Assembly (NCBI GenBank): GCA_035314825.1
Contig: DATFYX010000064.1
Coordinates: 1 to 39,513, forward strand
Source: Candidatus Eremiobacteraceae bacterium
GTDB lineage: Bacteria; Vulcanimicrobiota; Vulcanimicrobiia; Eremiobacterales; Eremiobacteraceae
Direction of reading: 5' to 3'
DNA: 39,513 nucleotides
A program made the translations under genes and the position numbers. This document shows, one piece after another, positions 7,755 through 16,955 of this stretch. Numbering within the stretch: position 1 is the first letter of the stretch; each line of letters opens with the position of its first letter. The notes under the pieces were generated by a model, which worked only from the letters and a program-made list of their open reading frames with translations, had not been told where the DNA came from and did no database searches.

Positions 7755-7985
7755 AAAAAGCGGGCTTCGGCGTTGCGTCCCGCAATGCCCGTATGGTAAG
7801 ATACCAGAGCGCAAGTTTAGGATCAGAAATGCGCCATTTGCCCGCGGCCTTCGGTCGTGGGAGGTGTGCCCTCCCGGTCACACCCCGATCCTAGTGAACG
7901 GTCGCCCAGCGACTGTTGTGGCTGTCAAACGGACGGTCGAGTAAACTCGACCGCTCCATAGGGCGGCTTAGGGAAAGGTTTTCGC
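7755..7985. promoter_or_regulatory. Intergenic region upstream of rpsB with hairpin and REP-like repeat
   Basis: About 230 nt between the leftward small membrane protein gene and rpsB, so it should hold the promoter of the housekeeping block. A perfect 6-bp hairpin GGGAGG-TGTGC-CCTCCC lies at 7859-7875, and a GGAG-family REP-like palindrome lies at 7934-7957. AAAGG at 7974-7978 is a well-placed ribosome site for the rpsB ATG. TAAGAT near 7798-7803 could be a -10 box, but no good -35 was found. A ribosomal-protein autoregulatory leader is possible; nothing here proves one. Confidence 0.4.
7934..7957 (-). repeat. REP-like palindrome, GGAG family, copy 1
   Basis: On the minus strand GGAG is followed directly by CGGTCGAG-TTTA-CTCGACCG, a perfect 8-bp stem with a 4-nt loop. 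The same sequence, identical over 25 nt including one flanking base, recurs at 16992-17015. Here it lies in the 5' leader of rpsB, 28 nt before the start codon. GGAG 5' of a hairpin is the alternative REP tetranucleotide. Confidence 0.75.
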
Positions 7986-8834
7986 ATGTCTTCCATCATC
8001 TCCATGAAGCAACTGCTCGAAGCGGGCGTCCATTTCGGGCACCAGACGCGCCGTTGGAACCCGAAGATGGCCAAGTACATCTTCCAAGAGCGCAACGGCA
8101 TCTATATCATCGATCTGCAAAAGACCGTGCTCAAACTGCGCGAGGTGTACGGCGTGGTCAAAGAGATGGCCCGCCAAGGCAAAGTCTTCTTGTTCGTCGG
8201 CACCAAGAAGCAGGCGCAAGAGGCGGTCAAAGAAGAGGCCGAGCGCGCCGGCATGTTCTACGTGAACCAGCGCTGGCTGGGCGGCACGCTGACGAATTTC
8301 CAAACGATCCAAAAGCGCATCCAGCGCCTGCGCGAACTGGAGCGCCAGCGCGACACCGGCGTCTTCGAAGTGCTGACCAAGAAAGAAGTCGGCCTGCTCG
8401 AGGACGAGCTGCGCAAGCTGGATCGTTTTCTCGCCGGCATCAAAGACATGCCCAAGCTGCCGGACGCCGTGTTCATCGTCGATCCCCGCAAGGAGCGAAT
8501 CGCGGTGCTCGAGGCGCGCAAGCTGAAGATCCCGATCATCGCGGTCATCGATACGAATTGCGACCCCGACGAGATCGATTACGCGATTCCCGGCAACGAC
8601 GATGCGATCCGCGCGGTCAAGCTGATGAGCAGCAAGATCGCCGACGCGATCATCGAGGGAAAGACCGAAGCCGAATCGGCGGACTACATGGGCTCGACAC
8701 CCGATGCGGCCGCTGCCGCAGCGCCTCCGGCCGGCGCCGAACCGTCGACCGCACCGCAGGCGGTGCCGGAAAGCGCTGCGCCGGCGCCGCAAGCGACGGC
8801 GCCCACGACCGAAGCGACGCCTGCAGCCACATAG
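7986..8834 (+). CDS. rpsB: 30S ribosomal protein S2
   Basis: A 282-residue S2 protein. It opens with the family start [20 protein letters not shown] and contains [33 protein letters not shown] and the signature [49 protein letters not shown] follows and completes the core by about residue 235. The remaining 45 or so residues are a low-complexity tail almost entirely of A, P, T, E and Q. Such disordered tails occur in S2 of other high-GC bacteria. It binds the 30S head-platform junction and helps S1 docking. It is the first gene of the block rpsB-tsf-pyrH-frr. The ATG has AAAGG seven nt upstream. Confidence 0.98.
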   Translation: MSSIISMKQLLEAGVHFGHQTRRWNPKMAKYIFQERNGIYIIDLQKTVLKLREVYGVVKEMARQGKVFLFVGTKKQAQEAVKEEAERAGMFYVNQRWLGGTLTNFQTIQKRIQRLRELERQRDTGVFEVLTKKEVGLLEDELRKLDRFLAGIKDMPKLPDAVFIVDPRKERIAVLEARKLKIPIIAVIDTNCDPDEIDYAIPGNDDAIRAVKLMSSKIADAIIEGKTEAESADYMGSTPDAAAAAAPPAGAEPSTAPQAVPESAAPAPQATAPTTEATPAAT

Positions 8835-8852
8835 AAGCTCGAGCCCCTACGA

Positions 8853-8884
8853 ACGCGCGAACACGAACTGGGTTCGCAGCGCGT
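8853..8884 (+). terminator. Hairpin between rpsB and tsf, possible attenuator
   Basis: ACGCGC-GAAC pairs with GTTC-GCA-GCGCGT (about 10 bp with a 3-nt bulge and a 9-nt loop) just after the rpsB stop. It is followed by CCCTTTG rather than a real T-run, so full intrinsic termination is unlikely. In E. coli a partial terminator sits between rpsB and tsf, and this hairpin could play a similar role. Confidence 0.35.
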
Positions 8885-8932
8885 CCCTTTGCGCGCGACT
8901 CGGCGCGGCCGCACGCGTGAGAGGGAACGTCA

Positions 8933-8954
8933 ATGATACGAGGAAACGGGACAC

Positions 8955-8968
<14 letters not shown>
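8933..8968 (+). CDS. Possible 11-codon leader ORF overlapping the tsf start
   Basis: ATG 8933 lies 7 nt after a good Shine-Dalgarno (AGAGGG, 8920-8925) and reads MIRGNGTRGND before TGA at 8966-8968. The stop falls a few bases inside tsf, so translation of the leader would deliver ribosomes onto the tsf start. It is the best ribosome site in the rpsB-tsf gap, better than the one for tsf itself. The peptide is basic and glycine-rich with no obvious function. It may be a coupling device or simply chance. Confidence 0.3.
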
Positions 8969-10818
<1,850 letters not shown>

Positions 10819-10822
<4 letters not shown>

Positions 10823-11031
10823 GCGTCCTGCTTGCGCCGGCTCACGAGGACCTTATCAACGCGTCGTACGAGCACGCGCGTCGCCGTTTGCACGGTGTCG
10901 ACCTGTTCGTGCGCGTGCTGACGCCTATGCATCCGAGCGCGGGGACCGGGCAGTTGCACGTGGTCCGCGCGACCGAACATGGCGGCGGCCTCGAACTCGT
11001 CCTGACCTACGCGGACTACGTCCGGCTGTGA
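10819..11031 (+). CDS. Small hypothetical protein between frr and cdsA
   Basis: Seventy residues starting at a GTG that overlaps the frr stop by 4 nt, and ending in a TGA that overlaps the cdsA GTG by 4 nt. Both junctions are GTGA. The perfect packing argues that it is a real gene. The sequence has an N-terminal helix (AHEDLINASYEHARRRLHG) and an amphipathic strand-like C-terminal half (TGQLHVVRATEHGGGLELVLTYADYVRL). No known motif is seen. In many bacteria uppS occupies this slot, but this protein is far too short and lacks any UppS signature. Confidence 0.6.
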
Positions 11032-11885
11032 GCGTCACCGTCGCCAATCATATGGACGCCGGCCAGCGGCTGCGCCAAGAGCTGTCGCTCAAACGCATCG
11101 GTATCGGCCTGCTCGTGGCGGCGGTCGGCATCGGCTGCGTCTTCGCGCGGCCGCTGTTCGGGCTGCTGATCCTCGTCATCTGCCTGTTGAGCGTGGTCGA
11201 GTTCGCGCGGCTGACGCAGCGCGCGGGCGCGGCGGCGTCGCTGTGGGTGGCCATACCGGCGGTCGCCGCCTACGTCATCGAGACGTACTTCAACCTGCGC
11301 GTCGAACCGAGCATGGTCGTCGTGGTCGTGATCGCCGCGATGATCGCGGCGCTAGCCGGCGGCGTGGACCGTTTCGCGGTGCGCTGGGGCACGACCGTGA
11401 TCGCAGCGCTGTATCTGGGCAAGATCGCGTCCTACTTGATCGCCATTCGCGGCATCAATCCCGCGCATACCGGCGCCGCGTACACGCTGTGGCTGATCAT
11501 CATCGTCGCGCTGACCGACATCTCCGGCATGCTGGTCGGGCTGCAGTTCGGACGCACGCCGCTCGCACCGCGCATCTCGCCCGGCAAGACGTGGGAAGGC
11601 GCCATCGCGGCGTTCGTGATCCCGACGGTCGCCGGCACGCTCTTAGGACTGTTGCCTCAGGTCGGTGCCCCGTGGTATCTCGGCCTCACGTTTGCGGCGA
11701 GCGTTTCGCTGGCGGCGCAGCTCGGCGACTTGGTCGAGTCCGCGCTCAAGCGCAACGCCCAGGTCAAGGACTCGGGCCAACTGATCGTCGGCCACGGCGG
11801 CGTGCTCGACCGGTTCGACTCGTACTTCTTGGCGGGCGTGGTCGGGTATTCGATTCTCTTATGGTTCGGCCGCGTCACCCCCTGA
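11028..11885 (+). CDS. cdsA: Phosphatidate cytidylyltransferase
   Basis: A 285-residue multi-pass enzyme making CDP-diacylglycerol from phosphatidate and CTP. About seven hydrophobic helices are visible. The C-terminal family signature is intact: SALKRNAQVKDSGQ, then HGGVLDRFDS, with the two aspartates needed for metal and CDP binding. ISPGKTWEGAIAA precedes it, as expected. The GTG start at 11028 overlaps the stop of the 70-residue ORF (GTGA); an in-frame ATG at 11052 is an alternative. It supplies phospholipid synthesis and sits in the classical cdsA-dxr-rseP-ispG order. Confidence 0.96.
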   Translation: MSVTVANHMDAGQRLRQELSLKRIGIGLLVAAVGIGCVFARPLFGLLILVICLLSVVEFARLTQRAGAAASLWVAIPAVAAYVIETYFNLRVEPSMVVVVVIAAMIAALAGGVDRFAVRWGTTVIAALYLGKIASYLIAIRGINPAHTGAAYTLWLIIIVALTDISGMLVGLQFGRTPLAPRISPGKTWEGAIAAFVIPTVAGTLLGLLPQVGAPWYLGLTFAASVSLAAQLGDLVESALKRNAQVKDSGQLIVGHGGVLDRFDSYFLAGVVGYSILLWFGRVTP

Positions 11886-11889
11886 CGCG

Positions 11890-13071
11890 ATGAGACGCGT
11901 CTGCGTCCTCGGGTCGACCGGTTCCATCGGATCGCAAGCGCTCGAGGTCATCGGCCGGCATGGCGACATGCTGAGCGTGGCCGCGTTGGCCGCGCGCGAC
12001 AACGTCGCGGAGCTGGCGCGTCAGGCCAACCGCTTCCGGCCGGCCCGGCTATCGATCGGCTCGCCTGAACTGGTCTCGCAGCTGCGCGCCGAGCTGACCT
12101 ACGAACCGCAAGCGATCGGCCACGGTGCGGGCGGCCTCTTGCAAGCGGTCGAGGGCGATGTCGAGTGCGTTCTTGCGGCGACGGATGGCATGGCCGGGTT
12201 GGACGCCGTCCTGGCTGCGGTCGATCGCGGGCTCACGGTGGCGTTGGCGAACAAAGAACTAGCGGTGGCGGCAGGCGATCCGCTATTCGCGCGCGCGCGC
12301 GCAGCGGGCGCGGTCATTCTGCCGGTGGATTCGGAGCACAGCGCGGTATTCCAGTGCCTGGCCGGCGAGCGCATCGAAGATGTCCGCCAGGTCGTGCTGA
12401 CCGCGAGCGGCGGCCCGTTCTGGGAGCATAGCGCCGAGCGCATGCGCGACGTGACGCCCGAGCAGGCGCTCGCCCACCCGACCTGGGCCATGGGTCCGAA
12501 GAACACGCTGGATTCGGCGACCATGATGAACAAGGGGCTGGAGATCATCGAGGCGAGCCGTTTCTTCGGTCTGTCAGCCGATCAGCTCGAGATCGTCGTG
12601 CACCGCCAAAGCGTCGCGCACGCATTCGTCATCTTCACCGACGGCAGCGTCAAAGCGCAGCTGGCCGCGCCCGACATGCGCATCCCGATCGGCTACGCGC
12701 TCGCCTACCCGCGCCGGCTGCCCGGCGCGGACGCGACGAAGACGCGCACCGCCATCGGGTTGGGCGGCGAGACGGCGCGTCTGACGTTTGAACCATTGGA
12801 CGAAAGTCGCTTTCCCGCCGTCGCGCTCTGCTTCCGCGCACTGCGAGCCGGGGGGACGTACCCGGCAGTTCTCTCGGCCGCGAATGAAGAGGCAGGACGC
12901 GCCTTTTTGCAAGGGAAAATGAAGTTCACCGATATCAGCGCGCTCGTCGGACGCGCGTTGGACGCGCACGCAGGCGGGCCGGCCACCCTCGAAGGCATAC
13001 GCGCCGCCGACGCGTGGGCGCGCGAAATCACGCGCGAGAATGTCGGTCGAATGAATTCGCTCCATATATAA
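11890..13071 (+). CDS. dxr: 1-deoxy-D-xylulose 5-phosphate reductoisomerase
   Basis: A 393-residue DXR, the NADPH-dependent second step of the MEP isoprenoid pathway. The N-terminal nucleotide-binding GSTGSIGSQ is at residues 8-16, ALANKELAVAAGD follows, and the metal/substrate motif PVDSEHSAVFQCL is near the centre. SGGPFWEHS and the flexible-loop region WAMGPKNTLDSATMMNKGLE complete the active site. Length is normal. ATG 11890 is 4 nt after the cdsA stop. The 3' end is locally AT-rich (ATATATAAAGGA) and provides the Shine-Dalgarno-like AAAGGA ahead of rseP. Confidence 0.98.
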   Translation: MRRVCVLGSTGSIGSQALEVIGRHGDMLSVAALAARDNVAELARQANRFRPARLSIGSPELVSQLRAELTYEPQAIGHGAGGLLQAVEGDVECVLAATDGMAGLDAVLAAVDRGLTVALANKELAVAAGDPLFARARAAGAVILPVDSEHSAVFQCLAGERIEDVRQVVLTASGGPFWEHSAERMRDVTPEQALAHPTWAMGPKNTLDSATMMNKGLEIIEASRFFGLSADQLEIVVHRQSVAHAFVIFTDGSVKAQLAAPDMRIPIGYALAYPRRLPGADATKTRTAIGLGGETARLTFEPLDESRFPAVALCFRALRAGGTYPAVLSAANEEAGRAFLQGKMKFTDISALVGRALDAHAGGPATLEGIRAADAWAREITRENVGRMNSLHI

Positions 13072-13075
13072 AGGA
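13071..13075 (+). promoter_or_regulatory. Shine-Dalgarno-like AAGGA ahead of a possible ATC start of rseP
   Basis: AAGGA begins at the last base of the dxr stop codon and is followed, 8 nt later, by two in-frame ATC codons (13084, 13087). The first conventional start in that frame, GTG 13129, has no ribosome site. See the rseP entry. Confidence 0.4.
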
Positions 13076-13128
13076 TAGACCCCATCATCGCCCTCATCTC
13101 GTTCCCCAGTCTCGCGACGCTCGGCCAG

Positions 13129-14169
13129 GTGGCTTTGTTCCTGCTCGTGCTGGGCGTCCTCATCATCTTCCACGAGTTCGGCCACTTCATCTTCGCCAAG
13201 CGTTTCGGCGTACGCGTGAGCAACTTCGCGGTCGGCTTCGGCCCGACGATCGTCAAATGGACGCGCGGCGAGACCACCTATCGCATCAACGCGCTGCCGC
13301 TGGGCGGCTATTGCCAGATGGTAGGCGAGGATCAGGCCGACGACGGCAGCGCCGATCCGGGCAATTTTCAGCATCATCCGCTGTGGCAGCGCTTCATCAT
13401 CATCGTCGCTGGTCCGCTGTTCAATCTCTTGCTCGCAGTCGGCATCGCGGCGGGTATCGCGTGGTCCGTCGGCATCCCGCTGGGACCGACCAATATCGTC
13501 GACAGCGTCGAAGCCAACTCGCCGGCGGCGCAAGCCGGCTTGCAGTCCGGCGATCAGATCGAGACGGTCAACGGGCAGGCGTTCACCAGCGCAAACGAGC
13601 TCATCGCGTACATCCACGCGCACCCGGACCAGACGCTGGCCGTCGGCATCTTGCGCGACGGCGCGGTCAAACACGTCGACATCCACACCGAGAAGAAGAC
13701 CCTTGGCGGACACGTCGTCGGCGCGCTCGGCTTCGTCCCTCGTCAGCTTTTCGAACATCGATCGCTCGGAGCAGCGATCGGATGGGGCTTTACCAGCACC
13801 GCGGCTTTCATCTGGCTCAACGCGGTCGGGATCGGCCAGATGTTCGCGCAGCATGACATCTCCGGTCTGTCTGGACCGGTCGGCATCTATCGGGTCTTCA
13901 CCCAGGCGTCGCAGTTGGGGGTGATGGAGGCGCTCGATCTGGTCGGCAAGATCTCTGCGCTGCTCGGATTCTTCAACTTGCTGCCGATCCCGGCGCTCGA
14001 CGGTGGCCGGCTGGTGTTCTTGTTCGTCGAGCTCGTGCGCGGCCGGCCGGTCGATCCTGAAAAAGAAGGTCTGGTCCACCTCACGGGTTTCGCGCTGTTG
14101 ATGGTGCTCGTGCTATTCGTCACCTATCACGACATCGCGATGTGGGTGAGCGGACGAGGCGGTCTGTGA
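13129..14169 (+). CDS. rseP: Site-2 metalloprotease RseP (RIP family)
   Basis: An intramembrane zinc protease that cleaves anti-sigma factors or signal-peptide remnants. From GTG 13129 it has 346 residues, with the zinc motif HEFGH at 15-19 inside the first helix. A single PDZ domain is centred on NSPAAQAGLQSGDQIETVNG (about 128-150), and the third metal ligand is in NLLPIPALDGGRLVFL (about 283-298), followed by a last helix. Only one PDZ domain is present, unlike E. coli RseP. No Shine-Dalgarno precedes this GTG. The frame is open back to the dxr stop and encodes a further hydrophobic IIALISFPSLATLGQ, so the true start may be an ATC at 13084, giving 361 residues. Confidence 0.95.
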   Translation: MALFLLVLGVLIIFHEFGHFIFAKRFGVRVSNFAVGFGPTIVKWTRGETTYRINALPLGGYCQMVGEDQADDGSADPGNFQHHPLWQRFIIIVAGPLFNLLLAVGIAAGIAWSVGIPLGPTNIVDSVEANSPAAQAGLQSGDQIETVNGQAFTSANELIAYIHAHPDQTLAVGILRDGAVKHVDIHTEKKTLGGHVVGALGFVPRQLFEHRSLGAAIGWGFTSTAAFIWLNAVGIGQMFAQHDISGLSGPVGIYRVFTQASQLGVMEALDLVGKISALLGFFNLLPIPALDGGRLVFLFVELVRGRPVDPEKEGLVHLTGFALLMVLVLFVTYHDIAMWVSGRGGL

Positions 14170-15332
14170 AGCCGGATATCGCCTCGTCAGAAACCGCGCT
14201 GCCGCCCGTGCCGGATTGGTCGGGCGTCGCGCCGCGGGTGCCAGCTCCGCCGCCGCTGCCGCCGCGGCGCAAGACGCGGGCGGTCAAGGTCGGGAACGTC
14301 GTCATCGGCGGCGACGCCCCGGTCTCGGTGCAGTCGATGACGACCACCAAGACCGATGATTGGGCCGCGACGCTCGACCAAGTCGAGCAGCTCGCCGCGG
14401 CCGGCTGCGAGATCGTGCGCATCTCGGTGCCGGATGCGAAGGCGGCCGCTGCATGTAAGAAGATAAAGGAAGGCGCGAACGTGCCGCTCGTGGCCGACAT
14501 CCACTTCGACCACCGCTATGCGCTCGCGGCCATCGAAGCAGGCTGGGACAAACTGCGCCTCAATCCAGGCAACATCCGCGACCCGCAAAAGGTGCGCGAG
14601 GTGGTCGGCGCGGCCAAGGCTCGCGTGATGCCGATCCGCATCGGCGTGAATCTGGGCTCGCTCGCGCCCGACATAATCGAGCGCTACGGTCGCACGCCGG
14701 CGGGCATGGTCGAATCCGCGCTGCGCCATATCCGCATTCTCGAAGAGCTCGATTTCCGCGACATCGTCGTGTCGCTCAAGGCGCATGACGTGCGCGTCAC
14801 CGTGGCGGCGTATCGCGAGATGGCCAAGCACGTCGACTATCCGTTCCATCTCGGCATCACCGAGGCCGGCACGACGCGCACCGGCACGGTGAAGAGCAGC
14901 GTCGGGCTCGGCATGCTGCTCGCCGAAGGCATCGGCGATACGATACGCGTCTCGCTGGCCGCCGACCCGGTCGAAGAAGTGCCCGTATGCTGGGAGATCC
15001 TCAAGTCGCTCGGGCTGCGCGAACGCGGCGTCGAAATCACGGCATGTCCGTCGTGCGGGCGCGTGCAGGTCGACATCTTGCGCCTCGCGGACGCGGTCGA
15101 AAAGATCACGGCCGAGTACAAAGCTCCTGTGAAAGTCGCCGTCATGGGTTGCGCCGTCAATGGGCCGGGCGAGGCGAGCATGGCCGATGTCGGCATCGCC
15201 GGCGGCAAGGGGATGGGCCTGCTCTACCGCGACGGCGTCATGGTCCGCTCGCTGCCCGAGGGCAAACTGCTCGACGGCCTGCGGGAAGAGATAGAGAAGG
15301 TCATCGCGGAACGCTATCCCCAGTATCTCTGA
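14166..15332 (+). CDS. ispG: 4-hydroxy-3-methylbut-2-enyl diphosphate synthase
   Basis: A 388-residue IspG, the [4Fe-4S] enzyme of the MEP pathway. The TIM-barrel part holds VQSMTTTKTDD, VPLVADIHFDHRYAL and LRLNPGNI. The cluster cysteines are in CPSCGR and in MGCAVNGPGE, whose glutamate completes the set. This is the short two-domain bacterial form. The GTG at 14166 overlaps the rseP stop (GTGA); an open frame to GTG 14142 would add eight residues. The first 35 or so residues are proline-rich and unlikely to be structured. Confidence 0.97.
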   Translation: MKPDIASSETALPPVPDWSGVAPRVPAPPPLPPRRKTRAVKVGNVVIGGDAPVSVQSMTTTKTDDWAATLDQVEQLAAAGCEIVRISVPDAKAAAACKKIKEGANVPLVADIHFDHRYALAAIEAGWDKLRLNPGNIRDPQKVREVVGAAKARVMPIRIGVNLGSLAPDIIERYGRTPAGMVESALRHIRILEELDFRDIVVSLKAHDVRVTVAAYREMAKHVDYPFHLGITEAGTTRTGTVKSSVGLGMLLAEGIGDTIRVSLAADPVEEVPVCWEILKSLGLRERGVEITACPSCGRVQVDILRLADAVEKITAEYKAPVKVAVMGCAVNGPGEASMADVGIAGGKGMGLLYRDGVMVRSLPEGKLLDGLREEIEKVIAERYPQYL

Positions 15333-15351
15333 CCAGTTCGCGTATCGTTCG

Positions 15352-15509
15352 CGGCGGCCGAGTCGTCGGGTCGGCCTTGCTCGGGGGCTTCGGTCCGTCG
15401 CCTGCCGGCTCCGGACAAGTCGCTCCCTCATTCGCCGCGCTTCTTCGGACCAACGGAAGCGCGGCTCTTCAGAGCCCTCGCCCAGGCCGACCCGACGACT
15501 CGGCCGCCG
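15352..15509 (+). repeat. 158-nt palindromic element with 26-bp perfect arms upstream of proS
   Basis: Positions 15352-15377 are the exact reverse complement of 15484-15509 (26 of 26). The 106-nt interior folds further: CGGGGGCT near 15383 pairs with AGCCCTCG near 15473, GTCCG (15394) pairs with CGGAC (15411), CCGCGCTTC pairs with GAAGCGCGG (about 15435-15463), and GGCTC-TTCA-GAGCC lies at 15463-15476. The element fills most of the 189-nt gap between ispG and proS. It has no ORF of its own and no obvious target-site duplication. It could be a MITE-like insertion, a structured leader of proS, or a processing/termination structure. Confidence 0.75.
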
Positions 15510-15521
15510 AAACGTCAGGTA

Positions 15522-16955
15522 ATGCAAGAGAAAAAGCAAGTCAAGAGCATTCCGCCCAAGGCGGACGATCTCTCCGAATGGTATACGCAGGTCTGCCTGC
15601 GCGCGCAGCTCGTGGATTATACGCCCGTGCGCGGCTGCATCGCGCTGCGGCCGTACGGATATGCCATCTGGGAGCTCATCCAAGGTGAGCTCGACCGCCG
15701 TTTCAAAGCGACCGGCCATTCCAACGCATATTTCCCGCTGCTGATCCCCGAAAGTCTGCTCGTCAAAGAAGCCGAGCACGTCGAAGGGTTCGCGCCTGAA
15801 GTCGCGTGGGTGACCCAGGGCGGCGGCGAAGTGCTCACGGAGCGCCTCGCGATCCGGCCCACGTCCGAGGCGATCATCGGCACGATGTACTCGCGCTGGA
15901 TCCAGTCGCATCGCGATCTGCCCGTGCTCATCAACCAGTGGTGCAACGTGATGCGCTGGGAAAAGGCGACGCGCCCGTTCTTGCGCACCCTCGAGTTCTT
16001 ATGGCAGGAAGGCCACACCGTCCACGCGACCGAGGCGGAAGCCGCGCAAGAAGTGCAGCGCATGCTTGAGATCTATCGCGAGGTCGCGGAGGACGTGCTC
16101 GCGCTGCCGGTCATCAAGGGCCGCAAGAGCGAAAGCGAAAAATTCGCCGGCGCGGCGGCCACGTACGCGATCGAAGCGCTGATGCCCGACGGCAAAGCCC
16201 TCCAAGCCGGCACGTCGCACGAATTCGGCCAGAATTTCTCAAAGGCGTACGACATCACGTTCACCGACGTCGACGAAAAGGTGAAACACGCGTATACGAC
16301 CTCGTGGGGCGTGTCGTGGCGCATCATCGGCGGTCTCATCATGGCCCACGGGGATGACCGCGGCCTTATCTTGCCGCCAGCGGTCGCGCCGCACCAAGTC
16401 GTCATCGTGCCGATCGTGAAGACCGGCGATGAGACGGTCATGCCGGTCGCGCGGGTGGTCCGCGACGAGATCGCGCAGCACGCGCGCGTCCTGCTCGACG
16501 ACCGCGATCAAAGCCCCGGGTGGAAATTCAGCGAATGGGAGATGCGCGGCGTGCCGCTGCGCGTCGAGATCGGGCCGCGCGACGTCGCGCAGAACAGCGT
16601 GACGGTCGTGCGCCGCGACATGCCGGGCAAGACCGTCGTGGCGCTGCCCGAGATCGCGGCGCGCGTGCCCGCGATCCTGGAAGAGATCCGCCAAGCGATG
16701 CTCGAGCGCGCGCGCGCGTGGCGCGACGCGCATACGATCGAGGTCACCGAGCGCGCCGCGTTCGTCGAGGCGCTCAAGCGCCAAGACGGCTTCGTGCTGG
16801 CGCCGTGGTGCGAGCGGCCGGAGTGCGAGCTCGACATCAAGGGCGAGACGAGCGCGGTCAGCCGCGTGATCGCGGGGCCGGCGCAACCCGGATCGGCGTG
16901 CGCGTACTGCGGCCAGCCGGCGCACGTCAAAGCGTATTTTGCCCGATCGTATTAA
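15522..16955 (+). CDS. proS: Prolyl-tRNA synthetase, archaeal/eukaryotic type
   Basis: A 477-residue class II synthetase charging tRNA-Pro. It lacks the large editing insertion of E. coli-type ProRS. It keeps class II motif 2 (MRWEKATRPFLRTLEFLWQEG), the proline pocket region LAIRPTSEAIIG, and motif 3 around HGDDRGLILPP. It has the extra C-terminal domain with a CERPEC...CAYCG zinc-like cysteine set and ends in the buried C-terminal tyrosine (YFARSY) characteristic of the Thermus/archaeal/eukaryotic group. The ATG at 15522 has only AGGT three nt upstream. The leader is the large palindromic element. The 3' end overlaps the deacetylase gene by 17 nt. Confidence 0.97.
   Translation: MQEKKQVKSIPPKADDLSEWYTQVCLRAQLVDYTPVRGCIALRPYGYAIWELIQGELDRRFKATGHSNAYFPLLIPESLLVKEAEHVEGFAPEVAWVTQGGGEVLTERLAIRPTSEAIIGTMYSRWIQSHRDLPVLINQWCNVMRWEKATRPFLRTLEFLWQEGHTVHATEAEAAQEVQRMLEIYREVAEDVLALPVIKGRKSESEKFAGAAATYAIEALMPDGKALQAGTSHEFGQNFSKAYDITFTDVDEKVKHAYTTSWGVSWRIIGGLIMAHGDDRGLILPPAVAPHQVVIVPIVKTGDETVMPVARVVRDEIAQHARVLLDDRDQSPGWKFSEWEMRGVPLRVEIGPRDVAQNSVTVVRRDMPGKTVVALPEIAARVPAILEEIRQAMLERARAWRDAHTIEVTERAAFVEALKRQDGFVLAPWCERPECELDIKGETSAVSRVIAGPAQPGSACAYCGQPAHVKAYFARSY

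Noticed and set aside
8853-8884. Strong intrinsic terminator after rpsB
   Set aside because: The hairpin is followed by CCCTTTG rather than a T-run, so only a weak attenuator-like role is suggested.
12574-14079. A 501-residue minus-strand open frame across dxr and rseP
   Set aside because: Its composition (R, D, A, H repeats, no hydrophobic core) is that of an antisense shadow. dxr and rseP on the plus strand are unmistakable.
15352-15509. Insertion sequence remnant
   Set aside because: No transposase fragment and no target-site duplication was visible. The 26-bp arms alone are not enough to call an IS.
15333-15521. T-box riboswitch upstream of proS
   Set aside because: No GGGTGG-ACCGCG T-box core or specifier-loop layout is present. 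The structure is a long closed palindrome instead.
14187-15911. A 574-residue minus-strand open frame across ispG and the palindromic element
   Set aside because: It is antisense to ispG and proS, with no motifs. The frame passing through the element says nothing about function.
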